Assembly (NCBI RefSeq): GCF_021916785.1
Contig: NZ_JAKCFC010000013.1
Coordinates: 62,001-126,000 of the forward strand
DNA length: 64,000 bases
Source: Mycolicibacterium lacusdiani
Lineage (GTDB): Bacteria > Actinomycetota > Actinomycetes > Mycobacteriales > Mycobacteriaceae
Direction of reading: 5' to 3'
Part shown: in pieces, positions 25,250 to 33,562 of the stretch
How positions within the stretch are numbered: position 1 is the first letter of the stretch
How the letters are laid out: each line of letters starts with the position of its first letter
Position numbers and translations under genes: made by a program
Notes under the pieces: model-generated
Seen by the model: only the letters and a program-made list of their open reading frames with translations
Databases searched by the model: none
What the model was told of the DNA's origin: nothing

Positions 25250-25819
25250 GTGACAGTGTCCAGACAGCCCCTCGTCGTCGGACTCGGCGGCACGCTACGG
25301 ATCAACTCGTCCACCGAACGCGCGCTGCGGCATTGCCTTTCGGCGGTCGAACAGCGCGGGGGACGCACGATGCTGTTCTGCGGCGAGGATCTAGACCTGC
25401 CGATGTACAACCCGCACGACGAGTCACGGACCGACAAGGCCACCGCACTGGTGAAGGCGCTTCGCGACGCCGACGCGGTCGTCGTCGCCTCGCCCGGCTA
25501 CCACGGCGGGGTGTCCGGCCTGGTCAAGAACGCCCTCGACTACATCGAGGACCTGCGCGGTGACTCCAGGGTCTACCTGGACAACACGCCGTGGGGATGC
25601 ATCAGCTGCGCCTACGGGTGGCAGGCCGCGGTGGGCACGCTGGGTCAGCTGCGCGTGATCGGGCACGCGCTGCGGGCGTGGCCAACGCCATTGGGCGTGG
25701 CGATCAACTCGGCGGACCGGATCTGGGACGGCACGGGCCGGCTGGACGACGACACGGTGAGCGGTCAGCTCGACATGCTGGCGATGCAGCTGGTCGCCGG
25801 GTCCGTGCGGGCGGCTTAG
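25250..25819 (+). CDS. NAD(P)H-dependent FMN reductase
   Basis: This 189-residue flavodoxin-like protein has GGTLRINSSTERAL at the phosphate-binding loop and the signature SPGYHGGVSGLVKNALDYIEDL of the NADPH-dependent FMN reductase family. It likely provides reduced FMN for the LLM monooxygenase in the same operon. GTG 25250 or the GTG two codons later may be the start. It is the last gene of the operon that begins at 16884. Confidence 0.87.
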   Translation: MTVSRQPLVVGLGGTLRINSSTERALRHCLSAVEQRGGRTMLFCGEDLDLPMYNPHDESRTDKATALVKALRDADAVVVASPGYHGGVSGLVKNALDYIEDLRGDSRVYLDNTPWGCISCAYGWQAAVGTLGQLRVIGHALRAWPTPLGVAINSADRIWDGTGRLDDDTVSGQLDMLAMQLVAGSVRAA

Positions 25820-25860
25820 CGGCGCCTCGATTTGTCGGACCCCGGTGCGACGATGATGTC

Positions 25861-27138
25861 ATGCTCAGCGCCGCAGCAGCTTTCACCGATGAGGTGTCGC
25901 CGCAGGAACGGCTGGAGGTGTTGTTCGGGGAGTTGGCGGAGCTGACCGGGCAACGTAATGCGATCAACGGCCGCATCGTGGACATCGTTGCCGAGATCGA
26001 CGGCGAGCACCTGTGGGGTTCGACTGGGTGCCGCTCGATTGCATCCCTGGTGGCGTGGAAGATTGGTGTGACACCGCGCAACGCCGAAACGATCGTCGCG
26101 ATAGCACACCGCCTCGAGGAATTCCCGCGCTGCGCCGAGGGGATGCGCAAAGGCCGGCTGTCGGTGGATCAGGTGGGGGTCATCGCCGAACGGGCCGCCG
26201 ATGGATCCGATGAGCACTATGTCGGACTGGCCGAGGTGGCCACGGTCGCCCAGTTGCGAACTGCGGTCAAGTTGGAACCACGACCTGAGCCGAAACCCAA
26301 GACCAAGCCGCAACGTGAGATCACCAGGGTCGAGGGCGAGAACTCCACGACGTGGCGCATCACCCTGCCGCGAGTCGATGCTGCGAAATTCGATGCGGGT
26401 TTGCAGTCGCACCGGGATGCGCTGATCGCCGAGTGGAAACGCGATCGGGACCCCGACGATGACCCGGAGACCGTGCACGACGGCAACCGGCAGGGCGTGC
26501 CACCCGGGCAGGCGCCGTTCCCGGACGGCGTGGACGCGTTCATGAGCCTCATCGAGGCAGGCTGGGACGCTGATGTGGAGCGGCGGCCGCACGGCCAGCA
26601 CACCACCGTCGTCGTGCATCTCGATGTCGAAAAGCCTCTCGCTGCACTGCATCTCGGATCGGTACTGAGCGACGAAGACCGCCGGTATCTGCTCTGCGAC
26701 GCCACCTGCGAGGCGTGGCTAGAACGCCGGGGCCGGGTCATCGGGGCCGGCCGCACCACCCGCAGCATCAGTCGCCGGTTACGCCGCGCCCTCGAGCATC
26801 GGGACCGCTGCTGTGTGGTGCCAGGCTGCGGCGCAACCCGCGGGCTGCAGGCGCACCACCTCGTGCACTGGGAGAACGGCGGTCACACCGAGCTGCACAA
26901 CTTGGTATTGATGTGCCCCTACCACCACCGGGCACACCATAGGGGCGACATCAGCCTCACCGGACCCGCAGATCGACTCGTGGTCACCGACATCCACGGA
27001 ACTCCACTGACCGGCGGATCACTGGCCCGCCCGCCGACTACGCCGCCACTGGATGTCCCGCCCTGCGAAGGGCCGTTGGGTGAGAGTGCGCAGTGGTGGT
27101 GGTACACCCCCTTCGAACGACCACCGTCGCCCGACTAG
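25861..27138 (+). CDS. DUF222 and HNH-endonuclease domain protein (13E12 repeat family)
   Basis: This 425-residue protein has an N-terminal DUF222 helical domain and a C-terminal HNH nuclease motif: CVVPGCGATRGLQAHHLVHWENGGHTELHNLVLMCPYHHRAHH, with zinc-type cysteines and the H-N-H residues. Such proteins occur in many copies in mycobacterial genomes (the 13E12 family) and are thought to be mobile or repeat-associated; their role is unknown. It has no visible link to the catabolic genes on either side. The in-frame opening upstream is discarded because homology begins at MLSAAAAF. Confidence 0.87.
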   Translation: MLSAAAAFTDEVSPQERLEVLFGELAELTGQRNAINGRIVDIVAEIDGEHLWGSTGCRSIASLVAWKIGVTPRNAETIVAIAHRLEEFPRCAEGMRKGRLSVDQVGVIAERAADGSDEHYVGLAEVATVAQLRTAVKLEPRPEPKPKTKPQREITRVEGENSTTWRITLPRVDAAKFDAGLQSHRDALIAEWKRDRDPDDDPETVHDGNRQGVPPGQAPFPDGVDAFMSLIEAGWDADVERRPHGQHTTVVVHLDVEKPLAALHLGSVLSDEDRRYLLCDATCEAWLERRGRVIGAGRTTRSISRRLRRALEHRDRCCVVPGCGATRGLQAHHLVHWENGGHTELHNLVLMCPYHHRAHHRGDISLTGPADRLVVTDIHGTPLTGGSLARPPTTPPLDVPPCEGPLGESAQWWWYTPFERPPSPD

Positions 27139-27173
27139 CTGGGGCATAAGCACTCTGGTCATTTGGGCAATCG

Positions 27174-27188
27174 GAGAATGATGTTCTC
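27174..27188. promoter_or_regulatory. Shared operator copy (GAGAATGATGTTCTC)
   Basis: This 7-1-7 palindrome ends 24 bp before the alpha/beta hydrolase start. It marks a new promoter after the HNH gene. Confidence 0.75.
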
Positions 27189-27212
27189 CGTTGCGGCCAA
27201 CACCAGTATCGT

Positions 27213-28043
27213 GTGCCTGTGGCCTTCGAGCGCAAGACCCTGATGGTCGACGGCCTGACGACCGCCTACCTGGAGGCCGGCACCGGCGAGCCGGTGGTCC
27301 TACTGCACGGCGGGGAGTTCGGCGCGAGTGCCGAAATCGCCTGGGAGAACACCATCGATGCCCTGGCGCAGCACTACCGCGTGCTCGCACCTGACATGCT
27401 GGGGTTCGGGGAATCCGCGAAGGTCGTCGACTTCGTGGACGGGCGAGGCATGCGCATCCGCCACGTCGCGCGGTTCTGCGACGTGCTCGGTGTCGCGTCA
27501 GCCCACTTCGTGGGCAACTCGATGGGCGCGATCAACCTGCTCGTCGACGCGACGTCGGACGAGCCCGTCCTTCCGGTGCGCTCGTTGGTCGCCATCTGCG
27601 GAGGCGGAGACGTCCAGCGCAACGAGCACGTCGGCGCGCTGTACGACTACGACGCCACCTTCGAGGCGATGCGTGCGATCGTCGCGGCACTGTTCGCCGA
27701 CGCGGCCTACCCGGCCGACGACGCCTACGTGCAAAGGCGCTACGAGTCCAGCATCGCGCCGGGGGCCTGGGAGTCGTTGGCGGCAGCGCGGTTCCGCCGG
27801 CCCGGGCTGGAAGCTCCGCCGACACCGTCGAGTGTGCGGGCCTACGAGCGGATACGGGTACCGGTACTGGTGATCGAGGGCGGCGCCGACAAACTGCTGC
27901 GGTCGGGCTGGGCCGCGCAGATCGCCGGCCAGATCGCCGGGGCCACCTCGGCCGTGGTGCCGGGCGCCGGGCACTGCCCGCAGATCGAGGCGCCCGCCGC
28001 CGTCAACGAACTCCTCCTGAACTTTCTGAAAGGCGTCGAATGA
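27213..28043 (+). CDS. Alpha/beta hydrolase related to meta-cleavage hydrolases
   Basis: This 276-residue hydrolase has the oxyanion loop LLHGGEFGAS, the nucleophile elbow VGNSMGAIN, an acid in VIEGGADKLL and the histidine in GAGHCPQIE. The HGGEFGAS and PDMLGFGES patterns place it near MhpC/BphD-type C-C hydrolases, making it a second such enzyme beside the one at 16884. GTG 27213 or GTG 27219 may be the start. It overlaps the following SDR (ATGA). Confidence 0.84.
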   Translation: MPVAFERKTLMVDGLTTAYLEAGTGEPVVLLHGGEFGASAEIAWENTIDALAQHYRVLAPDMLGFGESAKVVDFVDGRGMRIRHVARFCDVLGVASAHFVGNSMGAINLLVDATSDEPVLPVRSLVAICGGGDVQRNEHVGALYDYDATFEAMRAIVAALFADAAYPADDAYVQRRYESSIAPGAWESLAAARFRRPGLEAPPTPSSVRAYERIRVPVLVIEGGADKLLRSGWAAQIAGQIAGATSAVVPGAGHCPQIEAPAAVNELLLNFLKGVE

Positions 28044-28852
28044 GCGAACTGGAAGGCAAGGTCGCGATCGTCACCGGAGCGGCATCTGGCATCGGCCGCG
28101 GCATCGCCGAACGCTTCGTCGCCGAGGGTGCCAGGGTCGTGATCGCCGACGTGCAGACCGAACTCGGTGAGGCGCTCGCCACCGACCTCGGTGAGGCGGC
28201 GGTGTTCCTGCAGACCGACGTCGGCGATCAAGCCCAGGTCGCCAGGATGGTCGAGGCGGCGGTCGAAACGTTCGGCGCCCTCGACGTGATGGTCAACAAC
28301 GCCGGTCGGTCGAGTCCGCTGAAAAAGGGTCTGTTCGACGAGGACTTCGCGGAGTTCGACAGCGTGATGCGGGTCAACCTGCTGGGCGTCATGGCAGGTA
28401 CCCGAGATGCCGGACGCTACATGGCCGACCACGGTGGCGGTGCCATCATCAACATGGCGTCGATCGGCGGCATCCTTGCCGGTGGTGGCGTAGCTAGCTA
28501 CCGGGCGTCGAAGGCGGCGATCATCCAGTTCAGCAAGTCGGCTGCGATCGAGTTGGCGCACTACGAGATCCGGGTGAACTGCATTGCGCCCGGCAATATT
28601 CCGACGCCGATCCTGCGGTCGGCGGCGTCGGAGGAGGACCGCGCCCGGCTCGAGAAGTTCGAGGCGAAGATCCGCCAGACCATGCGTGACGACCGGCCGC
28701 TCAAGCGCGAGGGCACGGCCGACGACGTCGCCGAGGCCGCGCTCTACTTCGCCACCGACAGATCGCGCTACGTGACGGGGACCGTCCTACCCGTCGACGG
28801 CGGCACCGTGGCAGGCAAGGTGCTCGTCCGCAAGCCAAAGCCGGCCGACTGA
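28040..28852 (+). CDS. Short-chain dehydrogenase/reductase
   Basis: This 270-residue classical SDR has VAIVTGAASGIGRGIAERFVAEGARVVIADV, the VNNAGRSSPL motif, and Ser plus YRASK at the active site (NMASIGGILAGGGVASYRASKAA). It probably acts on a secondary alcohol or ketone. It is translationally coupled to the hydrolase upstream, and the two form their own unit under the operator at 27174. The substrate is not identifiable. Confidence 0.86.
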   Translation: MSELEGKVAIVTGAASGIGRGIAERFVAEGARVVIADVQTELGEALATDLGEAAVFLQTDVGDQAQVARMVEAAVETFGALDVMVNNAGRSSPLKKGLFDEDFAEFDSVMRVNLLGVMAGTRDAGRYMADHGGGAIINMASIGGILAGGGVASYRASKAAIIQFSKSAAIELAHYEIRVNCIAPGNIPTPILRSAASEEDRARLEKFEAKIRQTMRDDRPLKREGTADDVAEAALYFATDRSRYVTGTVLPVDGGTVAGKVLVRKPKPAD

Positions 28853-28888
28853 ACCGGTCGGCCCCGCCGGATCCCGAGCCGACCTCGA

Positions 28889-28910
28889 TTAAATCAATCG
28901 CTTGACTTAA
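28889..28910. promoter_or_regulatory. Putative operator of the adjacent TetR regulator
   Basis: Arms TTAAATCAA (28889-28897) and TTGACTTAA (28902-28910) are inverted with one mismatch around TCGC. The site lies just before the TetR start and would suit autoregulation; it is unlike the shared GAGAATA palindrome. Confidence 0.6.
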
Positions 28911-28924
28911 ACCAAGGAGACGCG

Positions 28925-29641
28925 TTGACTGTGATCGTGACGGTCACCACTGCAAAGGCCTCCGCTGCAAAGCCCACTGCTGCGAAAGTCACGGCCCCGC
29001 GGGCGGAACGTGCGAGCACCACGCGCGAGGCGATCCTCACGGCGGCCGAACGGCTCTACGCCGAACACGGCGTATTCGCCGTGTCGAACCGTCAGGTGAG
29101 TGAGGCTGCGGGACAGGGAAACAACGCCGCGGTGGGCTATCACTTCGGCACCAAGACCGACCTGGTGCGCGCCATCGAGCAGCGGCACCGCGCGCCGATC
29201 GAGCACCTCCGGGAAACCATGGTGGCGGACGCCAGCGGCTCCACCGACCTGCGGGACTGGGTGGCCTGCCTGGTGCGCCCACTGACCGATCACCTCGCCG
29301 AACTCGGCAACCCGACGTGGTACGCCCGCTTCGCCGCCCAGGCGATGACCGATCCGGCCTACCACGGCATCGTCGTCAAGGACGCGTTGAGTTCGTCCTC
29401 CCTGGTCGAGGTCGTCGACGGCATCAACCGGTGCCTGCCCGAACTGCCGCTCGAGATCCGCTTCGAACGCAACATCATGGCGCGAAATCTGTTGATGCAC
29501 AGCTGCGCCGACCGCGAGCGTGCTTTGGCCAAGGGTGCCACCGTGGCGAGGTCCTCTTGGCAGGCAGCCGGCTCGGGTCTCATCGACGCGATCGTCGGGA
29601 TGTGGGTCGCGCCGGTGACGCCGGACGGAGTGGCGTCGTGA
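28925..29641 (+). CDS. TetR-family transcriptional regulator
   Basis: This 238-residue regulator has an alanine/lysine-rich N terminus followed by the helix-turn-helix ILTAAERLYAEHGVFAVSNRQVSEAAGQGNNAAVGYHFGTKTDLVRAIE. The effector domain is not assigned. It heads the ferredoxin-P450 unit and ends overlapping the ferredoxin start (GTGA), so it is likely a local repressor of these genes through the palindrome at 28889. TTG 28925 lies only four bases after AAGGAGA; GTG 28931 is an alternative start with better spacing. Confidence 0.85.
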   Translation: MTVIVTVTTAKASAAKPTAAKVTAPRAERASTTREAILTAAERLYAEHGVFAVSNRQVSEAAGQGNNAAVGYHFGTKTDLVRAIEQRHRAPIEHLRETMVADASGSTDLRDWVACLVRPLTDHLAELGNPTWYARFAAQAMTDPAYHGIVVKDALSSSSLVEVVDGINRCLPELPLEIRFERNIMARNLLMHSCADRERALAKGATVARSSWQAAGSGLIDAIVGMWVAPVTPDGVAS

Positions 29642-29832
29642 ACGTGACCGTCGACCAGGACCGGTGCGTCTCGTCCGGGATGTGCGTGATGAACGCCCCG
29701 GAGGTCTTCGACCAACGCGATGACGACGGCGTCGTCGAACTGCTCGTGGCACGTCCCGGACCCGACCACGCCGAGGAAACCCGCAAGGCGGCTGCGGCGT
29801 GCCCAGCCCTGGCCATCCACATCGAGGAGTAG
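29638..29832 (+). CDS. Small iron-sulfur ferredoxin, P450 partner
   Basis: This 64-residue protein has the single-cluster pattern seen in actinobacterial P450 ferredoxins: CVSSGMC near residue 10, APEVF, and a final CPALAI. These usually hold a [3Fe-4S] cluster. It overlaps the TetR stop and ends 2 bp before the P450 start, which makes it the electron donor for that enzyme. A dedicated reductase is not encoded nearby. Confidence 0.9.
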   Translation: MNVTVDQDRCVSSGMCVMNAPEVFDQRDDDGVVELLVARPGPDHAEETRKAAAACPALAIHIEE

Positions 29833-29834
29833 AG

Positions 29835-31070
29835 ATGACCGACACGCTCGCCGACGACACGGTGACCAACGACGTCCCCGAATACCCGATGGAGCGCGAA
29901 CCGCAGTGCCCCTTCGCGCCGCCGCGGCAGATGCTCGACATGGGCCACACCGCACCGCTGTCCCGGGTCCGCATCTGGGACGGCAGCACGCCGTGGCTGA
30001 TCACGGGGCACGAGGTCGCGCGCACCCTGTTCTCGGACCCCAGGGTCAGCGTCGACGACCGCAGGACGGGTTTCCCGCACTGGAACGAACACATGCTCTC
30101 GACGGTGAACAAGCGGCCGCGTTCGGTGTTCACGTCCGACGCCGAGGAGCACACCCGCTTCCGCCGGATGTTGAGCAAGCCCTTCACGTTCAAGCGCGTC
30201 GAGGGTCTGCGCCCGGCCATTCAGAAGATCACCGACGAGTGCATCGACGAGATCCTCGCCGGCCCGCAGCCGGCAGACGTCGTCGCAAAGGTCGCACTGC
30301 CCGTGCCGACAGTGGTGATCAGCGAAATGCTGGGCGTGCCCTATGAAGACCATGAGTTCTTCCAGCATCACGCCAACGTCGGACTGGCCCGGTACGCCTC
30401 CGCGGAGGAGGGGCAGAAGGGGGCCATGAGCCTCCACAAGTACCTCATCGACCTCGTCGAGAAGAAGATGGCGAATCCGTCGGAGGACGCGGTGTCCGAC
30501 CTCGCCGAGCGGGTCAACGCCGGCGAGATCAGCGTCAAGGAGGCCGCCCAACTCGGCACCGGCCTCCTGATCGCCGGTCATGAGACCACCGCGAACATGA
30601 TCGGCATCGGGGTCCTCGCGCTGCTGGAGAACCCGGAACAGGCGGCGCTGCTGCGTGATTCGGACGATCCCAAGTTCATCGCCAACGCAGCAGAAGAGTT
30701 GATGCGCTACCTGTCCATCATCCAGAACGGGCAGCGCAGGGTGGCGATCGAGGACATCGAGATCGGCGGCGAGACCATCCGCGCCGGCGAGGGGATCATC
30801 ATCGATCTCGCGCCTGCGAACTGGGATGCCGCCGCCTACCCACGCCCCGACGAACTGGACCTCACCCGCGACGCCGGACAGCAACTCGGCTTCGGCTACG
30901 GCAGGCATCAGTGCGTGGGCCAGCAGCTCGCCCGGGCGGAGCTGCAGATCGTGTTCCACACGCTGCTGCGCCGCATCCCGACCATGCGCCTCGCCATTCC
31001 CTTCGACGAGGTGCCCTTCAAACACGACCGACTCGCCTACGGCGTCTACGAACTCCCGGTGACCTGGTAG
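29835..31070 (+). CDS. Cytochrome P450
   Basis: This 411-residue soluble bacterial P450 has the I-helix oxygen-binding motif AGHETTAN (247-254), the K-helix EELMR, and the heme loop FGYGRHQCVGQQLARAEL with the proximal Cys360. It is of the CYP105/CYP107-like overall type. With the ferredoxin upstream it likely hydroxylates the growth substrate or an early intermediate. The CYP family number cannot be given from inspection. ATG 29835 is preceded by GAGGAG. Confidence 0.92.
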   Translation: MTDTLADDTVTNDVPEYPMEREPQCPFAPPRQMLDMGHTAPLSRVRIWDGSTPWLITGHEVARTLFSDPRVSVDDRRTGFPHWNEHMLSTVNKRPRSVFTSDAEEHTRFRRMLSKPFTFKRVEGLRPAIQKITDECIDEILAGPQPADVVAKVALPVPTVVISEMLGVPYEDHEFFQHHANVGLARYASAEEGQKGAMSLHKYLIDLVEKKMANPSEDAVSDLAERVNAGEISVKEAAQLGTGLLIAGHETTANMIGIGVLALLENPEQAALLRDSDDPKFIANAAEELMRYLSIIQNGQRRVAIEDIEIGGETIRAGEGIIIDLAPANWDAAAYPRPDELDLTRDAGQQLGFGYGRHQCVGQQLARAELQIVFHTLLRRIPTMRLAIPFDEVPFKHDRLAYGVYELPVTW

Positions 31071-31130
31071 CCCGCCAGACCCGAACCCGCACCACGTTCC
31101 CGAGCAACAGCCCCGATTGGAGTGCCGACG

Positions 31131-32315
31131 ATGTCAACCCCAACTGCCACACCGCCGAATCCATCCCTCTACCCGCCTGAGGGCTGGGGAGCGCCGAAGA
31201 ACCGGCACGGTCACGCCACCGGAAGCATCGCGGGTCTGCCCGCGAGCACCGAGATCTTCTCGGCCGACAACCACATCTCGGTCGCCGACGACATCTTCTA
31301 CGAACGATTCCCCGACGACCTCAAGGGCGCGGCGCCGCGCATCTGGTACGAAGACGGCGCCTACATGGTCGGGATGAAGGGCAAGGCATGGACCGGCGGC
31401 GACTTCGGCCGCGTCCTGATGCAGTACGACGATCTGGCCGGTGCCTCGTCGAACGACATCGCCGCGCGCATCCGGGAACTCAAGGAAGACGGCATCGACA
31501 AGGAACTCGCGTTCCCGAACGCCGTGCTGGCGCTCTTCCACTATCCGGACAAGGCGCTGCGCGAACGCGTGTTTCGCATCTACAACGAGTACATGGCAGA
31601 GTTGCAGGAACGCAGCAACGGCCACTTCTACGGGGTCGGCCTGATCAACTGGTGGGACCCCAAGGGCACTCGCAGCACTCTCGCCGAACTCAAGTCGTTG
31701 GGGCTCAAGACGTTCCTGCTGCCGCTGAACCCGGGCAAGGACGACGACGGAAACATCTACGACTACGGCGGCGCTGCCATGGACGCGGTTTGGGACGAGA
31801 TCGCCGACGCCGGTCTGCCGGTCACCCACCACATCGGCGAGACGCCGCCCAAGACGCCGTGCGAGAACAACAGCGTCGTCGTGGGCATGATGGTCAACGT
31901 CGACTCGTTCCGCGAGCAGTTCGCGAAGTACGTGTTCTCCGGCATCCTCGACCGGCACCCGACGCTCAAGATCGGATGGTTCGAAGGCGGCATCGCCTGG
32001 GTCCCCACCGCGCTGCAGGATGCCGAACACATGCTGGCCTCCTACCGGCACATGTTCAATCACGAACTGTCCCAAGGTGTCGACCACTACTGGCGCGAAC
32101 ACATGAGCGCCTCGTTCATGGTCGACCCGCTGGGCCTCGAACTCATCGACAAGATCGGCGTCGACAACGTGATGTGGTCCAGCGACTACCCGCACAACGA
32201 GAGCACGTTCGGCTACTCGGAGAAGTCGCTCGCGACCGTCGTCGAGGCCGTCGGCCCGGAAGCCGCGGTCAAGATCGTCGGAGGCAACGTCAAGACGTTC
32301 CTGGGCATCTCGTGA
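31131..32315 (+). CDS. Amidohydrolase 2-family protein (decarboxylase/hydrolase-like)
   Basis: This 394-residue PF04909-type TIM-barrel protein begins with the strand IFSADNHISVADDIFYERFP, where the DxH pattern supplies metal ligands. THHIGETPPKTPC, IGWFEGGIAWVP and the family ending VMWSSDYPHNESTF follow. The family includes aromatic decarboxylases such as gamma-resorcylate decarboxylase and also hydrolases. It lies between the P450 and two M24 proteins, with a GTGA overlap into the first, so all are one operon. A related gene is at 53447. Confidence 0.86.
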   Translation: MSTPTATPPNPSLYPPEGWGAPKNRHGHATGSIAGLPASTEIFSADNHISVADDIFYERFPDDLKGAAPRIWYEDGAYMVGMKGKAWTGGDFGRVLMQYDDLAGASSNDIAARIRELKEDGIDKELAFPNAVLALFHYPDKALRERVFRIYNEYMAELQERSNGHFYGVGLINWWDPKGTRSTLAELKSLGLKTFLLPLNPGKDDDGNIYDYGGAAMDAVWDEIADAGLPVTHHIGETPPKTPCENNSVVVGMMVNVDSFREQFAKYVFSGILDRHPTLKIGWFEGGIAWVPTALQDAEHMLASYRHMFNHELSQGVDHYWREHMSASFMVDPLGLELIDKIGVDNVMWSSDYPHNESTFGYSEKSLATVVEAVGPEAAVKIVGGNVKTFLGIS

Positions 32316-33559
32316 CGGTGACCGCTCCCGCATCGGCCCCGGTCGCCACCCTGGCCGACATTCCCGACCTGCCCGATGCGGCCCGGATGTACCGCGAGTG
32401 CGGTGCCCGGCTGCGGGATGCGATGAAGGACAAGGGCGTCGACGCGCTGGTCCTGCTCGGCAACGGCAACGTCGTCTACGCGACGGGCACCAGCTGGCCC
32501 TTGCTCGACGCGGGGCTGTCGCACGTCGAGCGGCCGGTGGCGATCGTGCTCGCCGACGATCCGCATCCGCACCTGTTCATGCCGCTGCGCGAGGGGTCGG
32601 CGTCGGAGTCCGAAGTGCCCGAGTCCCACGTGCACCCGCCGCTGTACCTGGAGTTCGACGAAGGCGTCGAGCGGCTGGCCGCCGAACTGGGTCAACTGCT
32701 GCCCGCCGGAGCGACCGTCGCCGTCGACGAGCTGACCGGCGCCATGCGCCGCGCAGGCACGCGCCTGTTCCCATCCGGACCGCCGTCGGACGCGGCGCAG
32801 GTCGTGGGGCCCGCGAAGCTGGTCAAGACGCGTGACCAGATCGCCAGCATCCGCAAGGCGTGCCGCATTACCGAAGAGGCCGTCACCGACGTGCAGAGGT
32901 CGCTCGCCCCCGGCGTGCGGCAGGTGGACCTGTCGGCCCAGTTCGTCAGGCGCGCTTTCGAACTCGGCGCGACCGCCAACATGCTCGAGGCGATCTGGCA
33001 GGTGATGCCGAAGTCGAAGGCCGAGGGGCAGTGGACCACCACGGGCGATCTCGCCCTGCCACTGCTGACCACCGAGAAGGAACTCGAACGTGGTGACGTG
33101 CTGTGGACCGACGTCAGCATCACCTATCAGGGGTACTGCTCGGACTTCGGGCGGACCTGGGTCGTCGGCGACGAGGTATCCGACCGCCAGAACGCCCAGT
33201 TCGAGAAGTGGCGCGACATCCTGGGTGCGGTGCTCTCGGTGACCAAGGCGGGTGCGACGTGCGGTGACCTGGCACGGGCGGCCATCGCCGCCAACGGCGG
33301 CACCAAGCCGTGGCTGCCCCACTTCTACCTCGGCCACGGCATCGGCACCAACGCCGCCGAGATGCCCATGATCGGAACCGATCTCGGGCAGGAATTCGAC
33401 GACAACTTCGTGTTCCCCGCGGGCATGGTGCTGGTGCTCGAGCCGGTGGTCTGGGAGGACGGCACCGGAGGCTATCGAAGCGAGGAGATCGTGGTCATCA
33501 CCGAGGACGGCTACCAGTCGATCACCGACTACCCCTACGCGCCGTACGGGCGGTCGTAG
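32312..33559 (+). CDS. M24-family metallopeptidase-fold protein (creatinase/prolidase type), active form
   Basis: This 415-residue protein has a creatinase-like N-terminal domain and a pita-bread M24 domain. All five metal ligands are visible: Asp in WTDVS, Asp in GYCSDFGRTW, His in LGHGIGTNAAEMP, Glu in LVLEPVVWE and Glu in RSEEIVVIT. M24 proteins cleave X-Pro dipeptides or related C-N bonds, and a branch (DddP) acts as a lyase. In a catabolic operon its role may be cleavage of an amide, amine or ester-like conjugate. GTG 32312 overlaps the amidohydrolase stop. Confidence 0.87.
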   Translation: MTVTAPASAPVATLADIPDLPDAARMYRECGARLRDAMKDKGVDALVLLGNGNVVYATGTSWPLLDAGLSHVERPVAIVLADDPHPHLFMPLREGSASESEVPESHVHPPLYLEFDEGVERLAAELGQLLPAGATVAVDELTGAMRRAGTRLFPSGPPSDAAQVVGPAKLVKTRDQIASIRKACRITEEAVTDVQRSLAPGVRQVDLSAQFVRRAFELGATANMLEAIWQVMPKSKAEGQWTTTGDLALPLLTTEKELERGDVLWTDVSITYQGYCSDFGRTWVVGDEVSDRQNAQFEKWRDILGAVLSVTKAGATCGDLARAAIAANGGTKPWLPHFYLGHGIGTNAAEMPMIGTDLGQEFDDNFVFPAGMVLVLEPVVWEDGTGGYRSEEIVVITEDGYQSITDYPYAPYGRS

Positions 33560-33562
33560 CCG

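Noticed and set aside
22099..25443. Long antisense open frame (1114 codons) opposite the LLM, SDR, cyclase and reductase genes
   Set aside because: It is a shadow of the GC-rich codon pattern. Four well-conserved proteins lie on the other strand, and the antisense translation has no recognisable domain.
31388..33559. Upstream extension of the first M24 gene across the amidohydrolase
   Set aside because: The extension is out of frame with the amidohydrolase and arginine-rich. Homology begins at the GTG at 32312.
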